From Oegoconia quadripuncta (Eukaryota; Arthropoda; Insecta; Lepidoptera; Autostichidae): a stretch of 64,000 nucleotides of DNA. The notes beneath the pieces are model-generated. The model searched no databases and was not told the DNA's origin. It was given only the letters and a program-made list of their open reading frames with translations. The stretch spans positions 18,787,124-18,851,123 of the forward strand of contig OX438741.1 in assembly GCA_949316235.1 (NCBI GenBank), in the 5' to 3' direction. A program made the position numbers and the translations under genes. Position 1 is the first letter of the stretch. Each line of letters starts with the position of its first letter. This document shows positions 10,438 to 20,494 of this stretch, piece after piece.

Positions 10438-10550
10438 TAAATAATTGAACCGGCCAAAATTTACTAAAAAAAGGAACATAAGTATATAAGGTTCAACTTT
10501 GTCTCTGAATTGCATCATTAGATCTTAACCCAAATTATGTGAGACCATTT

Positions 10551-10841
10551 TTTTTTATCCACAACGGGTTAGCATTTGACCTCAATCACACCTGATGTTA
10601 AGTGAAGATGAGGCCGAGGGTGGTAGCGTACTGACCCGGAAACCCCATCTTATTTTGGGGACTGGCTATCTTATCTCTGACAACCGGAACACAACAATGC
10701 TATAACATTGCTGTTTGGCGGCAGATTTAGATAAGATGGTGGTAGCTAGCCAGGCGGACATTTAATATGCCCTACCACCAACCAAGCCGAGTGCTAAAAT
10801 ATGTACCCCGCTGGGGATCGAACCCGAGACCTCCGAAACAT
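10551..10841 (-). mobile_element. SINE-A, near full length
   Basis: CACAACGGGTTAGCATTTGA to GGGATCGAACCCGAGACCTC. The tRNA 5' end is truncated after the box B region. Confidence 0.8.
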
Positions 10842-10859
10842 ACCTCCTTTTTGTGAGTC

Positions 10860-11500
10860 GGTTAAAACTAAGTTTTATATATTATATTGAAATAAATATT
10901 TCAACGTAAGATACGTGATATCATGCGTGGAATGTCAATTTAAATCTATTGGAAATAAAAATGGGGATTAAGCATTTCTCGATCAGTCAGCATGTCAAAA
11001 CTATTACCGCTTCGAAAGGGAAATCATCTGTGGGAAAAAAACGGCGAAAGAAATCCACAGGATGATAGTTCTTTTTTTTTTTTAATAAAAGTATACAACT
11101 AAAACAATTTTAGAGAGCTGGGCGAAGTATACCAAGCGTTTTAGTCATTCAGGTAGTCACTAATTTTGTAATAACCTTTTTTTTTGTTAATGTTGTTTTG
11201 ACATGGTTTTTAAATTGTTTCTCATTTAGATTAATGATATTCTCAGGTATAAGGTTATAAAAGCGTATATACAGTATCCCATAAATGATGTATTAACTCT
11301 GCTCAATCTAAACATAGGAGTGGCCAATTTGTCCTTATATCTCAAATTTAAGTTATGCTTATCACCATTTTTCGGGAATGCAGAAATATATTTTCGTGCA
11401 TACGTACATAATATTCACGTAAATAAATTGCGAAGGAACAGTTAAAATATTAGCATTAGGAATATAACTATAGCGCATTTTAAAATACCCCTAATGCCAT
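10860..11500. other. No recognisable feature
   Basis: AT-rich sequence without ORFs or internal repeats that I can place. Confidence 0.4.
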
Positions 11501-11509
11501 TCAAGCATA

Positions 11510-12120
11510 CATACCGGATGAGGTTTTTTACCGTAAGGAAGAAAATAGGGCTTATTAGGTAGGTAAGTCAAATAGAAGTTCTTCTTATTTTTGAGGATGG
11601 CAACCAGTCAACCTCACTGTCGAGGGACATTACTGCCAGTTTCGAGTGAAAAATTTTATTTCTCTTATTTCTTCAGTTTATAAGTCAGTCTCAGACAAAA
11701 CAATTAATTCGTCGTATACTTGGCGTATACAGAGTCTAGTCACGGTCAAGTCATTCTTCAGTAAAGTGGCAGAATGATTTACAAAAGATTTTGGCGGCTT
11801 CTTGTGGAGAACCCGAAAGCTCCGTTACGCACTTTAATTTACACTTCCTTTCACCTGTATTACTGTTTCACTGTATTAAGCTTCAAAAGTTAGAATGCAC
11901 AAATTATGAGAATTATAAAGAAAAATGCAACTTCACTCGCTGAGATCCCGTCAAAAAGCTCAAATAGAAGTTATTGGCAAAGGTAGTTTAATTTTTTTTT
12001 TTTAACGCACTTTTTTTCATTGATATGCGACTGGCGTGATTCGGATTCCTGTTATGCGAAATTTATTTAGAATTCACATGTTCTCCCAGTTTTCTTTATT
12101 TATTTAAATAAATAATTTAG
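11510..12120 (+). repeat. Repeat W carrying the 379-bp insertion
   Basis: The flanks GGATGAGGTTTTTTACCGTA and GATATGCGACTGGCGTGA match 56595-56795, which lacks the central insertion. The class of W is unknown. Confidence 0.7.
11568..11972 (-). mobile_element. 379-bp retroposon-like element with 13-bp target duplication
   Basis: The insert 11581-11959 is flanked by TCAAATAGAAGTT at 11568-11580 and 11960-11972. A second copy of the insert body is at 41208-41520. There is no coding sequence or TIR. The 13-bp duplication fits target-primed reverse transcription. Minus orientation is a guess, from the GC-richer end GCGGGATCTCGGCGAGTGAA acting as head. Confidence 0.7.
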
Positions 12121-12140
12121 TGATTTAATTATGTAGTAGT

Positions 12141-12405
12141 GACGACCTGATTGGTGTAGTGGTTAGAAACTCTGCTACTATACCAAATGGTCGCGGGTTC
12201 GAATCCCGCTAGGGGCATATGTTTGTATGATGAATACAGACATGTGTTTCCGAGTTATGGATGTTATTCATTTATACATGTATTTATTTTACAAAATATT
12301 TGTGTAGTTTATCAACCTTCCATCCATAACACAAGCCTAGATGCTTACTGTGGACCTAGATGGCGCTGTGTGTTTGTGCAAAGATATTTAATATTTTTAT
12401 TTATA
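12141..12405 (+). mobile_element. SINE-B, full length reference copy
   Basis: GACGACCTGATTGGTGTAGT, perfect box B GGTTCGAATCC, GATGAATACAGACATGTGTT, GACCTAGATGGCGCTGTGTG and an A/T-rich tail. Confidence 0.85.
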
Positions 12406-12649
12406 ATTATGTGGAATAGGCAACATACACGACCGTCAAATGACACAATTATTGCTTTTTTCGATGATGGTTTTGAAAAAAGAAACTACCTATGCCAATA
12501 CCTTCTAGTTCACTTACCTAATATGTCCTATTTTTTCCTTACGTTAAAAAAAAACTCATCCGGTGTAGACAAAGTCACGACGTTTAGCACAAACGTAAAA
12601 TTTTTTGCGATATATCTCTAATAATTTGCCCCTTAGGTCGCTTGCGTTC

Positions 12650-12780
12650 GATTGCTAAATTTAGTACTACATTACATAAGCGCCTGAAAAGTAAGGATAT
12701 AAGGATATACGTATCGAGGTACCATTAATTTACTGCTAGAGCCTTTACGTGGTACTAATTAGCGATCGAACGCAAGAATT
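12650..12780. repeat. Imperfect inverted repeat, MITE-like
   Basis: CTTGCGTTCGATTGCTAAAT and TTAGCGATCGAACGCAAG face each other, and AGTAC/GTACT extends the pairing. The unit is ~130 bp with no coding. Confidence 0.5.
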
Positions 12781-12905
12781 TTTACGTGGCACAGCTGCGT
12801 AATCTAAAATAAAAACGTTAGTGTATTTTTTAACAAAAAACTAAATACCCGTATTTAAAAGATTTTATTATTGTGTGCTGAATCACTTGGTATTTATGTT
12901 ACATG

Positions 12906-13051
12906 ATTCCGGAGATAATATAAACTCTTGTTTGTACGATTCAGGATCTTGTCTTGTCAGTTAGGACCTTGTCTATTATTGTTATTAAGATTAGACAAGA
13001 CAAGACAAGATCGTGAATCTTACAAGCAAGAGTCTATATCATCTCCGGAAT
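12906..13051. mobile_element. Hairpin MITE, ~55-bp inverted arms
   Basis: The arms start ATTCCGGAGATAATATAAAC and end ATATCATCTCCGGAAT. Pairing continues through CTCTTGTTTGTACGATTC / GAATCTTACAAGCAAGAG and GATCTTGTCTTGTC / GACAAGACAAGATC. The loop is ~35 bp. Confidence 0.65.
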
Positions 13052-13079
13052 AACATCCGGAGTAGGTAATATCTATATA

Positions 13080-13215
13080 GATGTTTACCCCTATCCTTGA
13101 AATCGTGCAAATCTATTGATGTTTTTTAGTGTAAAGTGCCTTAGTCGCCTTTTACGTCACCCACGGAAAAAGACGGGTTACTATTCTTTTTACGTGCCGA
13201 ACCCATACAACACGC
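13080..13215 (-). repeat. R-Z repeat, distal part
   Basis: ATTGATGTTTTTTAGTGTAA, AGTGCCTTAGTCGCCTTTTA and ACCCACGG match 22810-22900. A 154-codon open frame from 13116 starts here by chance and has no recognised domain. Confidence 0.55.
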
Positions 13216-13765
13216 GAATAAGAAAAACCTGTGAACAAAAAAGCTGGGACAAACGGGGGCAGCGCTTAGTTCAAAGAACTCTTCGCTTCACACAAGTCGC
13301 CGACGGTGCGTACTCCATAATGGCCAAGCATCTTCAGCCCGCTCGGGAAATAACTCACGACCCCATTTTAAATCGATCAAAGATTCTTTATCAGTGTAAT
13401 GGTTACTGTAATGTTGCACTTAGTTATTTTTCCCATTTATTTTCACTTTGTGAAGTAGAGAACCCTGTTAGAGGCGTTTATGACGTCATTCCGCCGCACC
13501 TCTATAACAATCGCATTTGCTTGCTAAATGATATTGTGAATTTGTTTCCAGTAATAATAAATACCTCACCTCTTGTCTAAAATACGTTAGTGCTGAAGAC
13601 GAGAGTCTTTAATCAATGTGTGTTACAATATGATCGAATTAGGAATGAAGAAATCCGGCTCGAAAGACCAAACTGTGCGGGCTGCTGTGTTCACGCACTG
13701 TTGCTGATGTCAGATGTCAGCTGATAAGGTCTGGAGATGTCAAATGATAGTCGACCGTTATCAAC

Positions 13766-14022
13766 GAGTGTCTTTATCATCGTCATCTAATTTAAGAGCC
13801 ATGCTCTTGTCGGTGGAGATTTTTCCATATCTCTCTGCTCTCCGCCTTCCTCTTGACAAAATGCTGGGACACCTTATACGACATGATGATTTCATCAAAA
13901 CCATAATAGAAGGAAGAATAGAGGGGAAAAGAAAAAGAGGAAGACCGAGAATAATGCTACATGCAGCAGATAAAAGAGAAGTTGAACGTCGTGTCGTATC
14001 AGGAGGTCAAGAGTGTCTTTAT
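13766..14022 (-). mobile_element. RTE insertion with 5' inversion and 12-bp target duplication
   Basis: GAGTGTCTTTAT at 13766-13777 and 14011-14022 bounds a 233-bp insert. 13778-13856 is the RTE 3' terminus on the minus strand (rc of ~17106-17180). 13858-14010 is the preceding RTE segment on the plus strand (matches ~16963-17110: GGACACCTTATACGACATGA). Read on the minus strand the order is inverted 5' part, then 3' end, the structure known as twin priming in L1. Confidence 0.85.
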
Positions 14023-14060
14023 ACCACTGAAATCCACTATTGTATAAAATTGTCAAATTA

Positions 14061-14639
14061 TAAATGTTAGGTATCTTTTTTTTTTTTTTCGAGGGGAAAT
14101 ACGTTTACGCATTCGACCCGCCGCTGTGGGGCAGCGACGGGGATATGTGGGACTCCCCGCTCCAATGACAGGAGCGGGACTACCCACTAAAACCCCCCGG
14201 CGACCTTCCTCGGCAGTAGGGAGGACCTGGGAACGCATAAGCGGCTCCAGGTCGTCCCCCGCCCCGCCTCCCCTCACAAGGGGAGGCCCGTTCCCGGAGG
14301 GTGGCTAGCGCGCCCTCCGCGGGAGCACTGTCGAGCCCCACACCGCAATCAGCGAGCGGTATGAGGCGCGACAGGGCCCGATGCGACGACACCCCCCCGG
14401 TCGCTCCGGGGGGTGTCATCCTCTCCCGGGTCGCGTCCGGCGGCTACATCGCCCCGAGATGTAGCCGCCCGCGACCTCGGGCGACGTGCAGGGGGGCTAG
14501 CGAGCGTTGCCGCCCCCCCGACGTCGCCTCCTGCGAGCGGGATCGGCCCTCTCCCGATCCCGCTCTGCGGCCTCCTTCTGGAGCATGACTGCCTCGCAGA
14601 AGGAGGCCGCTGCCCTCCAACCCTAAATGTTAGGTATCT
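14061..14639 (-). mobile_element. GC-rich 5'-truncated LINE 3' end, 16-bp target duplication
   Basis: TAAATGTTAGGTATCT occurs at 14061-14076 and 14624-14639. The 547-bp insert (14077-14623) begins with poly-T and is strikingly GC-rich. On the minus strand a frame reads SPAPVIGAGSPTYPRRCPTA, AGRMRKRISPRKKKK into the poly(A). Base composition differs sharply from the host DNA. I suspect an R1/Jockey-type ORF end, family unproven. Confidence 0.75.
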
Positions 14640-14699
14640 AGGTCGCGCGTGCAAGCGCAATGCAAATTAGTAACGTAATTAAGTTGTTATTGGAAATGT

Positions 14700-14990
14700 A
14701 TGATTGACTCGTACACCGTAGAGCAACGTAAGTCACCGACATAGTCCAGAGGATTACTTGAAGTGACAGTGTGTAGGGCACATAACTCGAAGAACTGATG
14801 GCCGATGTCGAATTATAGTTCTCAAGTAGAGACCACGCACAGACAAGCATAACGTAGGACCTTCACTCACAAAGTGGACGGACGACCTGATGAAGCTGGA
14901 AATCGCTGGATGCAAGTTGCATCCAGCCGGTCACTCTGGAAATCTATGGGGAAGGCCTTGACGATGAAGCAAATGCAGTCAATGTCAATG
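14700..14990 (+). mobile_element. RTE-type LINE C-terminal fragment, frameshifted
   Basis: In two frames it reads KWTDDLMK and AGNRWMQVASSRSLWKSMGK. The family motif is RWTDDLxKVAGxRWMQAAxxRxxWxxxxEA. Upstream sequence resembles the GHIxRRTDGRW segment. It is degenerate. Confidence 0.6.
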
Positions 14991-15048
14991 ATATTGATAA
15001 AGTAAAAACAATGTTAACAATAAGTACCTAATAATAAGTATGAGTAGC

Positions 15049-15145
15049 GTCGGTAGCTCAGCGGTTAAGACGCGGTCTCCCAATTTAGGAGGTCCGAGTT
15101 CGATTCCCAGGCAAGCCATGTACCAATGAGTATTTAAATTTAATC
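15049..15145 (+). mobile_element. SINE-C tRNA-like head
   Basis: TAGCTCAGCGGTTAAGACGC (box A) and GAGTTCGATTCCCAGGCAAG (box B, one mismatch) are followed by ATGAGTATTTAAATTTAAT. It is not called a tRNA gene because the same head occurs inverted in the SINE at 4688-4975. Confidence 0.7.
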
Positions 15146-15605
15146 TTACCACAATTGGACCCGAAATTTAGGGGCATTATCTAATATGTAGTTAGTTATA
15201 ATCTATAAACTCATGTAACACGACATGACTATCACTGGATTGTGATTATAGACTGGCGTATAAAATCGTGAAGGAAGGTCAGTGCCATTTATATTCTGAT
15301 TCTTCAAGTGCCCTCACATTTTCCTCGTGCACCAGAAGGCAATACCATTCCGTATTCCGCAACTATGGCTATACCGGAGCTATTTATTCTAAAGTGGTAC
15401 ATATGACCTCAATATGGATTATGTTAGTACCGTACCCATATACCGATTTCCTTCTATTTAGAATTCATACCTATACAGTTCATTGTTATAATGCAAATCT
15501 ATTTGGTACGTGCAATAAATTGCACTGAAGTGTAAAACTACGAGATATCGAAATAAAACCAAATCTATGATTATGCTTTGTCCAATGTCCATTTTATAAT
15601 ACTTT

Positions 15606-15901
15606 TTTTTTATGCACCTGATGTTAAGTGAAGATGAGGCCGAAGGTGGAAGCGTACTGACCCGGAAACCCCAACATATTTGGGGGACTGGTTATCTTAT
15701 CTTTGGCAACCGGAAAACAACAATGCTATTATCATTGCTGTTTGGCGATAGATTTAGATAAGATGGTGGTAGCTAGCCAGGCGGACATTTAAAATGCCCT
15801 ACCGCCAACCAAACTGAGTACTTAAACATGTACCCCGCTGGAGATCGAACCTGCGAAATTCGTAAACCCAATGTTGTTTAAATTGAGCCACGGAGGCGGT
15901 T
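15606..15901 (-). mobile_element. SINE-A, near full length
   Basis: It starts TTTTATGCACCTGATGTTAA, with a deletion of the ACTTGACC segment, and ends GAGCCACGGAGGCGGTT. Confidence 0.8.
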
Positions 15902-16179
15902 AAAATATACTTGAATACTGTATTTTTGGACACTCGTGGTGCCGCCGCGTCCCGCGCGTTCATTTTCAATTAACGTCCGACCTTTGATGCCACCATTTGC
16001 GCATTTTAATCATATTGAAGGCAATGGTTATGCTATGTCGGTTGCCTATAGGGGAGACTTAAAACACTCACTAACAGACAGCTTAGTCCAACCTAAACGG
16101 TTTTAAGATAAATACGAGTATATCAGATAAATCGTACGCAATGTCGTGTTCTCCATACAAGCAGAAAGGCATTGGTGTC

Positions 16180-16335
16180 GATTCAGATGTACACCAACTA
16201 AACTAAACTAAACAAAAACCAGTTTTGGAGTGGTGCCGTCGCATCGTACTGTTCCAGGGAGAAAGAGACAGTACTACTTTAAAACTGGTTTTAGTTTAGT
16301 TGGTGTACATCGAGAATCGACGCCAATGCCTACCC
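16180..16335. mobile_element. MITE-M1, ~35-bp terminal inverted repeats
   Basis: GTGTCGATTCAGATGTACAC / GTGTACATCGAGAATCGAC ends, with CAACTAAACTAAACTAAAC facing TTAGTTTAGTTG. The core CATCGTACTGTTCCAGGGAG is in the opposite orientation to the copy at 55340-55495. Confidence 0.7.
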
Positions 16336-16339
16336 CAGT

Positions 16340-16400
16340 AAGAATAAGAATAAGAATCGTTTATTTGACCCATTTAGCGACACACATATTATTTAAATTG
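16340..16400 (-). mobile_element. LINE tail with (TTCTTA)n microsatellite
   Basis: AAGAATAAGAATAAGAATCG followed by TTTATTTGACCCATTTAG looks like an inverted LINE 3' end with a simple-repeat tail. Confidence 0.4.
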
Positions 16401-16434
16401 TAAGCTTTTCTCAAAATATTCTTCGTTATTTCAT

Positions 16435-17215
16435 TTGAGGGGATAAAAATCTAAATCATTTGGCGGGGACAGGGTATTCACTTATGAACCTGACTGTACT
16501 TAATTAATTCATTCAATTGCATTCGTTATAGGTACCAGCCAAAAGAATGACCGTTATCTTAATTTGGGTGCTTAACATTTTTCAGAATTTTGCCATATTA
16601 TGGTTTAAATACGTTAGGAAGAGAGTTAAAAGGGTTTTTCCATTTTTGGTTCTATATGAACAAAGCAAGAATAGCAATGGCAAGACAAGCATTCAATGCA
16701 AAAAAGAACCTGCTCAAAGCCAGAATATCAGGCCGAGTTCGTAAAAAACTTATAAAAGTGTACATTTGGAGCATTGCTTTGTATGGGTGTGAAACGTGGA
16801 CTTTAACTCTTAAAGACAAAGAAAGATTGGAAGCTTTTGAGATGTGGTGCTGGAGGAGAATGGAACGTATCAGCTGGACAGAGAAGAAAACGAACGAAGA
16901 GGTTTTAAATATAGTAAAGGAAAAAAGGAAATTGTTGCAAGTAATTGAGAATAGAAGAGGGAAAATGCTGGGACACCTTATACGACACGATGATTTCATC
17001 AAAACTATAATAGAAGGAAGAATAGAAGGGAAAAGAAAAAGAGGAAGACCGAGAATAAGCTACATGCGGCAAATAAAAGAGAAGTTGAACGTCGTGTCGT
17101 ATCAGGAGGTCAAGAGGAAGGCGGAGAGCAGAGAGATATGGAAAAATCTCCACCGACAAGAGCATGGCTCTTAAATCAGATGATGATGAACAACTGTTCG
17201 CCCGCGACTTCGCGA
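16435..17215 (+). repeat. Repeat Y interrupted by an RTE insertion
   Basis: The flanks 16435-16663 and 17194-17215 align with 10150-10437, which lacks the insert. Confidence 0.75.
16656..17193 (+). mobile_element. 5'-truncated RTE LINE (C-terminal RT ORF), 8-bp target duplication
   Basis: The insert 16664-17185 is flanked by ATGAACAA at 16656-16663 and 17186-17193. It keeps one open frame: ARIAMARQAFNAKKNLLKAR, WSIALYGCETWTLTLKDKER, LEAFEMWCWRRMERISWTEK, RRGKMLGHLIRHDDFIKTII, EGRIEGKRKRGRPRISY, ending near EHGS. These are RTE (BovB-like) clade motifs of the region after the catalytic RT core. The 3' tail is GATGATGATG. The upstream Met at 16590 belongs to repeat Y and is not a real start. 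An intact frame suggests a young insertion. Confidence 0.85.
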
Positions 17216-17219
17216 CTTC

Positions 17220-17535
17220 GCGCCTCCGTGGCTCAATGTAAACAACATTGGGTTTACGTTTCGGAGGTCGCGGGTTCGATCCCCAGCGGGGTACATATTT
17301 AGTACTCGGTTTGGTTTGTGGTGTTTAAATGTCCGCCTGTCTAGCTACCACCATCTTGCCTAAATCTGCAGCCAAACAGCAATGTTAATAGCATTGTTGT
17401 GTTCCAATTGTCAGAGATAAGATAGCCAGTCCCCCAAATAAGATGGGGTTTCCGGGTCAGTACGCTACCACCTTCGGCCTCATCTTCACTTAACATCAGG
17501 TGTGATTGAGGTCAAGTGCTAATCCGTTGTAGATA
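17220..17535 (+). mobile_element. SINE-A, full length
   Basis: GCCTCCGTGGCTCAATGTAA, GGTTCGATCCCCAGCGGGGT, CTAGCTACCACCATCTTGCC, and end TTGAGGTCAAGTGCTAATCC GTTGTAGATAAAAA. Confidence 0.85.
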
Positions 17536-17545
17536 AAAATTATTG

Positions 17546-17830
17546 TGATCGCCACTAACCAACAGTTCGTTGCCAAAATTTGCCTCTTTGAGGAATTGGA
17601 TTATTTTCCTGGCGCCAATGGCTTTTATCTCATCCGGGTGCAGTAAGTGGTCATCCAGATTTTGCGTTTGCGCATCATCAGGCCACATTCACACAGCAGA
17701 TGTACAGGTGTTACCTCTGCAAGGAGGTTTAAGAATTAACACATCCCCGTTTCTCGGGGCCCTATGTTGAGCATGTGTTTACTCAGACAGCAGTGAATGG
17801 ACGTTGCCTTATAAGCATTAAGGTTCTGAA
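17546..17830 (-). mobile_element. R1/I-like LINE C-terminal fragment
   Basis: On the minus strand the frames give NIGPRETGMC, TPVHLLCECGLMMRKRKIW and APGKIIQFLKEANFG (broken by stops). LCEC ... APGK ... FLKEA resembles the cysteine-containing C-terminus after RT/RNase H in I/R1-group LINEs. It is decayed. Confidence 0.5.
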
Positions 17831-17835
17831 GAAAC

Positions 17836-17895
17836 AAACGTTTTAGTTTGGGATATCTCTGATTGGGATAAAGGTCGTGACTTTATATATTACGA
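17836..17895 (+). repeat. R-Z repeat fragment
   Basis: AGTTTGGGATATCTCTGATT followed by GGGATAAAGGTCGTGACTTT. Confidence 0.5.
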
Positions 17896-18309
17896 CATTC
17901 AATCTCATAGTGAAACACCGCTCACCGTCCTATCCAATTTTTGCATTGTATATGCTAATGAACTATACAGGTGATAAAAACCCATACATATTGCCCATTT
18001 CTACTTTATACGCAGTATCTATAAAAACTTTTTGAAACTTTTTCGTTTTTGTTTCTTTAAGATATTTGCACATTTTTATCGACTTTCGTTCAGAAATAAT
18101 GGCCATTTGGCATTACGATGTAACTGTACCAGTCTGGGGTCACTGGCCGCGCGCGGGTCAACGGCCGGATCATCAGTCTGTGCACCTTGTAATACCTACT
18201 CACACTCCCATCAATAAAACTGGGAGTACATACGTTCACGCCTGTTTCCCGTTGGGGTAGGTACAGACTATAGTATAGGTACTTTATCTCTGTTAACCGA
18301 CATGTTATT

Positions 18310-19560
18310 TAATATTAGGTCCTTACCTATGAAATTGGCGTTTTGTTGAAGAATTTCATTAAGACTGTTTTCTCCGTACAAACATTTTTCATTATTTTTG
18401 GGAACACAAATCCAAATTTAGCTAAACTTTGTGTGTATTATCGGATAACATTAAATTAAGTATAGGCAGCGTTAATTTTTAAAAGTAACCGCTTTATAAA
18501 AGTTTCAGCGAATCTAAGAAATGATTATAGTATAAGATCCGGCTATAGAAATATATACCCTCATCTGTTATTCGACGATAACAAAATTAATATGTTAGTT
18601 AATGAATATATTAATACATTGAAAATGGGTTGCCTAGCTAAATCGCGGGCCAAACGGTTAATTAATGTAAATCCAAATTAATTGTTTTTCAATTAACTTC
18701 CCCGATTTGTTATTTATAAAAATCGACCATTATCTGAAAGAACATAACATAAGGAACTGGAAAAATATAGGTTGCCTACTTTCCCTTCAGCATAACTATG
18801 GAGTTGTCATGTATAAACATGCGAGCAAGCGTTATTAATATACCCTCATCAGTTATTTAATTGTTTTTTTTTTTTAATTAAACATTATTTTATTCTCTTT
18901 CTTTCGCATGGAGAAGTGCGTGCAACGCTCTCTGTTACTCTCCGCGCTTGCGCTCAAAACTTCACATCTAAAATCACAGCAACCGTGCATGTGACAAACT
19001 TTTACTGAGGCAACCTTATACTGTTAGAAAGAGAATAAAATAATGTTTAATTAAAAAAAAAAAATCAATTAAATAACTGATGAGGGTATATTAATAACGC
19101 TTGCTCGCATGTTTATACATGACAACTCCATAGTTATGCTGAAGGGAAAGTAGGCAACCTATATTTTTCCAGTTCCTTATGTTATGTTCTTTCAGATAAT
19201 GGTCGATTTTTATAAATAACAAATCGGGGAAGTTAATTGAAAAACAATTAATTTGGATTTACATTAATTAACCGTTTGGCCCGCGATTTAGCTAGGCAAC
19301 CCATTTTCAATGTATTAATATATTCATTAACTAACATATTAATTTTGTTATCGTCGAATAACAGATGAGGGTATATATTTCTATAGCCGGATCTTATACT
19401 ATTATGGGAAGCACATGAAAAAAGCTGTTCAAATTTTTTTTTATTTTTTTTTATTAATTAGCCCAGAAATTAAAAAATATTTCATGCGAAACCTTGAAAT
19501 AATATTCCATTTTCCAGATAAAAAACAAATTCGGATATAGCTTTGAAAATCGCAGGAATT
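18310..19560 (+). repeat. Repeat X, copy split by the foldback
   Basis: The left part 18310-18528 and right part 19401-19560 align in reverse to 6597-6965. The right part contains a longer T-rich tract than the empty copy. Confidence 0.8.
18529..19400. mobile_element. 872-bp foldback element with ~374-bp near-perfect arms
   Basis: The arms 18529-18902 and 19026-19400 are reverse complements with almost no mismatches (AGTATAAGATCCGGCTATAG ... CTATAGCCGGATCTTATACT). A 123-bp loop (18903-19025) lies between. ATTAT at 18524-18528 and 19401-19405 is the target duplication. The empty site is preserved in repeat X near 6762. There is no coding capacity, so it is non-autonomous. The transposase family is unassigned. 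Confidence 0.88.
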
Positions 19561-19767
19561 GGTACATGTGATTAACGAAGAAAAATTTTTTCTAAATTTA
19601 AGATTTGCTTTAATTACCTAGTCTTTCAATTGATTTTGTGATGAATAAATATATTTTTGTTTCTTTATTTATTTGTAGAATTCGACGGGTGTTTGACGGC
19701 ATTGTATGAGCATGTCCAGTATTTGTCCGGATGCAGTAATGCGTAGTCCGATTTGAGTGCAGCCTGT

Positions 19768-19912
19768 TTTTTTATAAGGTTAGCACCTCAATCAAACCTG
19801 ATGTTAAGTGAAGATAAGGCCGAAGGTGGAATTGTACTGACCCGGAGACCCAAATATTTGGGGAACTGGCTATCTTATCCGTGACAACCGGAACAAAACA
19901 ATACTATTAACT
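19768..19912 (-). mobile_element. SINE-A, 3' half
   Basis: AACCTGATGTTAAGTGAAGA, TAAGGCCGAAGGTGGAATTG and GTGACAACCGGAACAAAACA; the tRNA-like head is absent. Confidence 0.7.
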
Positions 19913-19992
19913 TGTATATATTTTAAAATGTGTGAATATTCAAATGATAAGCAAGCATGTAGTAAGTATACATATAATTGCATACGCACTCC

Positions 19993-20070
19993 TTAGCGCC
20001 ATCTAGTTACACAGTAAGCAACTAGGCTTGTATTATAGATACGTAATGAATGATGATGTTTATACTATAC
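19993..20070 (-). mobile_element. SINE-B 3' fragment
   Basis: TAGCGCCATCTAGTTACACA and AAGCAACTAGGCTTGTATTA. Confidence 0.55.
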
Positions 20071-20494
20071 AATACTTTTTGTTTATACTTAAACATATAA
20101 TTTACTTAACCTTAGTTAAGTCGTTTTTTTTGTTGGGTCAAATATATTTATTTAAATCTAATATTACTGATTTTTGAGTTAAGTTTTTGTCATGTGTCCA
20201 CGTTACTTTAAGAACAGACTGATTACATAGTGAATAACAATAAATTGAAAATTAAGAAAATACCCGATAGACTATAAAACATTATCCAGAATATTATAAC
20301 AATCCTCTTTGCGTCGGAGATGAAAGATTACAATGTAATTATAATATACTATAATATAGTAGTTATTTCGTGTACCTGCGAAACACATAAATCTATATAC
20401 AACGCCATCTATCAGCGAGTAGCGGAAGTATTGACTTCTGTGCACACCGACTAGATGGCGCAACTAAGACGGTTAGAACATAAAATAAATCCGT

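Noticed and set aside
12187..12621. 144-codon ORF as a gene
   Set aside because: Its first 70 codons are SINE-B sequence. The rest is low complexity.
13116..13580. 154-codon ORF as a gene
   Set aside because: It begins in dispersed repeat R-Z, shows no domain, and has no splice or promoter support.
13714..14070. 118-codon ORF as a gene
   Set aside because: It crosses the inverted RTE junction and both target duplications.
14126..14660. Overlapping GC-rich ORFs on both strands as host genes
   Set aside because: They lie wholly inside a poly(A)-tailed insertion with 16-bp target duplications. High GC lowers the stop frequency and opens frames by chance.
15049..15120. Possible tRNA gene (good box A and B)
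   Set aside because: The same head, inverted, starts the long SINE at 4688-4975, and the 5'/3' ends do not form a convincing acceptor stem.
16590..16663. Start of the 194-codon ORF at 16590 as a genuine protein N-terminus
   Set aside because: This part is repeat Y, which exists without the RTE at 10.4 kb. The frame is a chance fusion.
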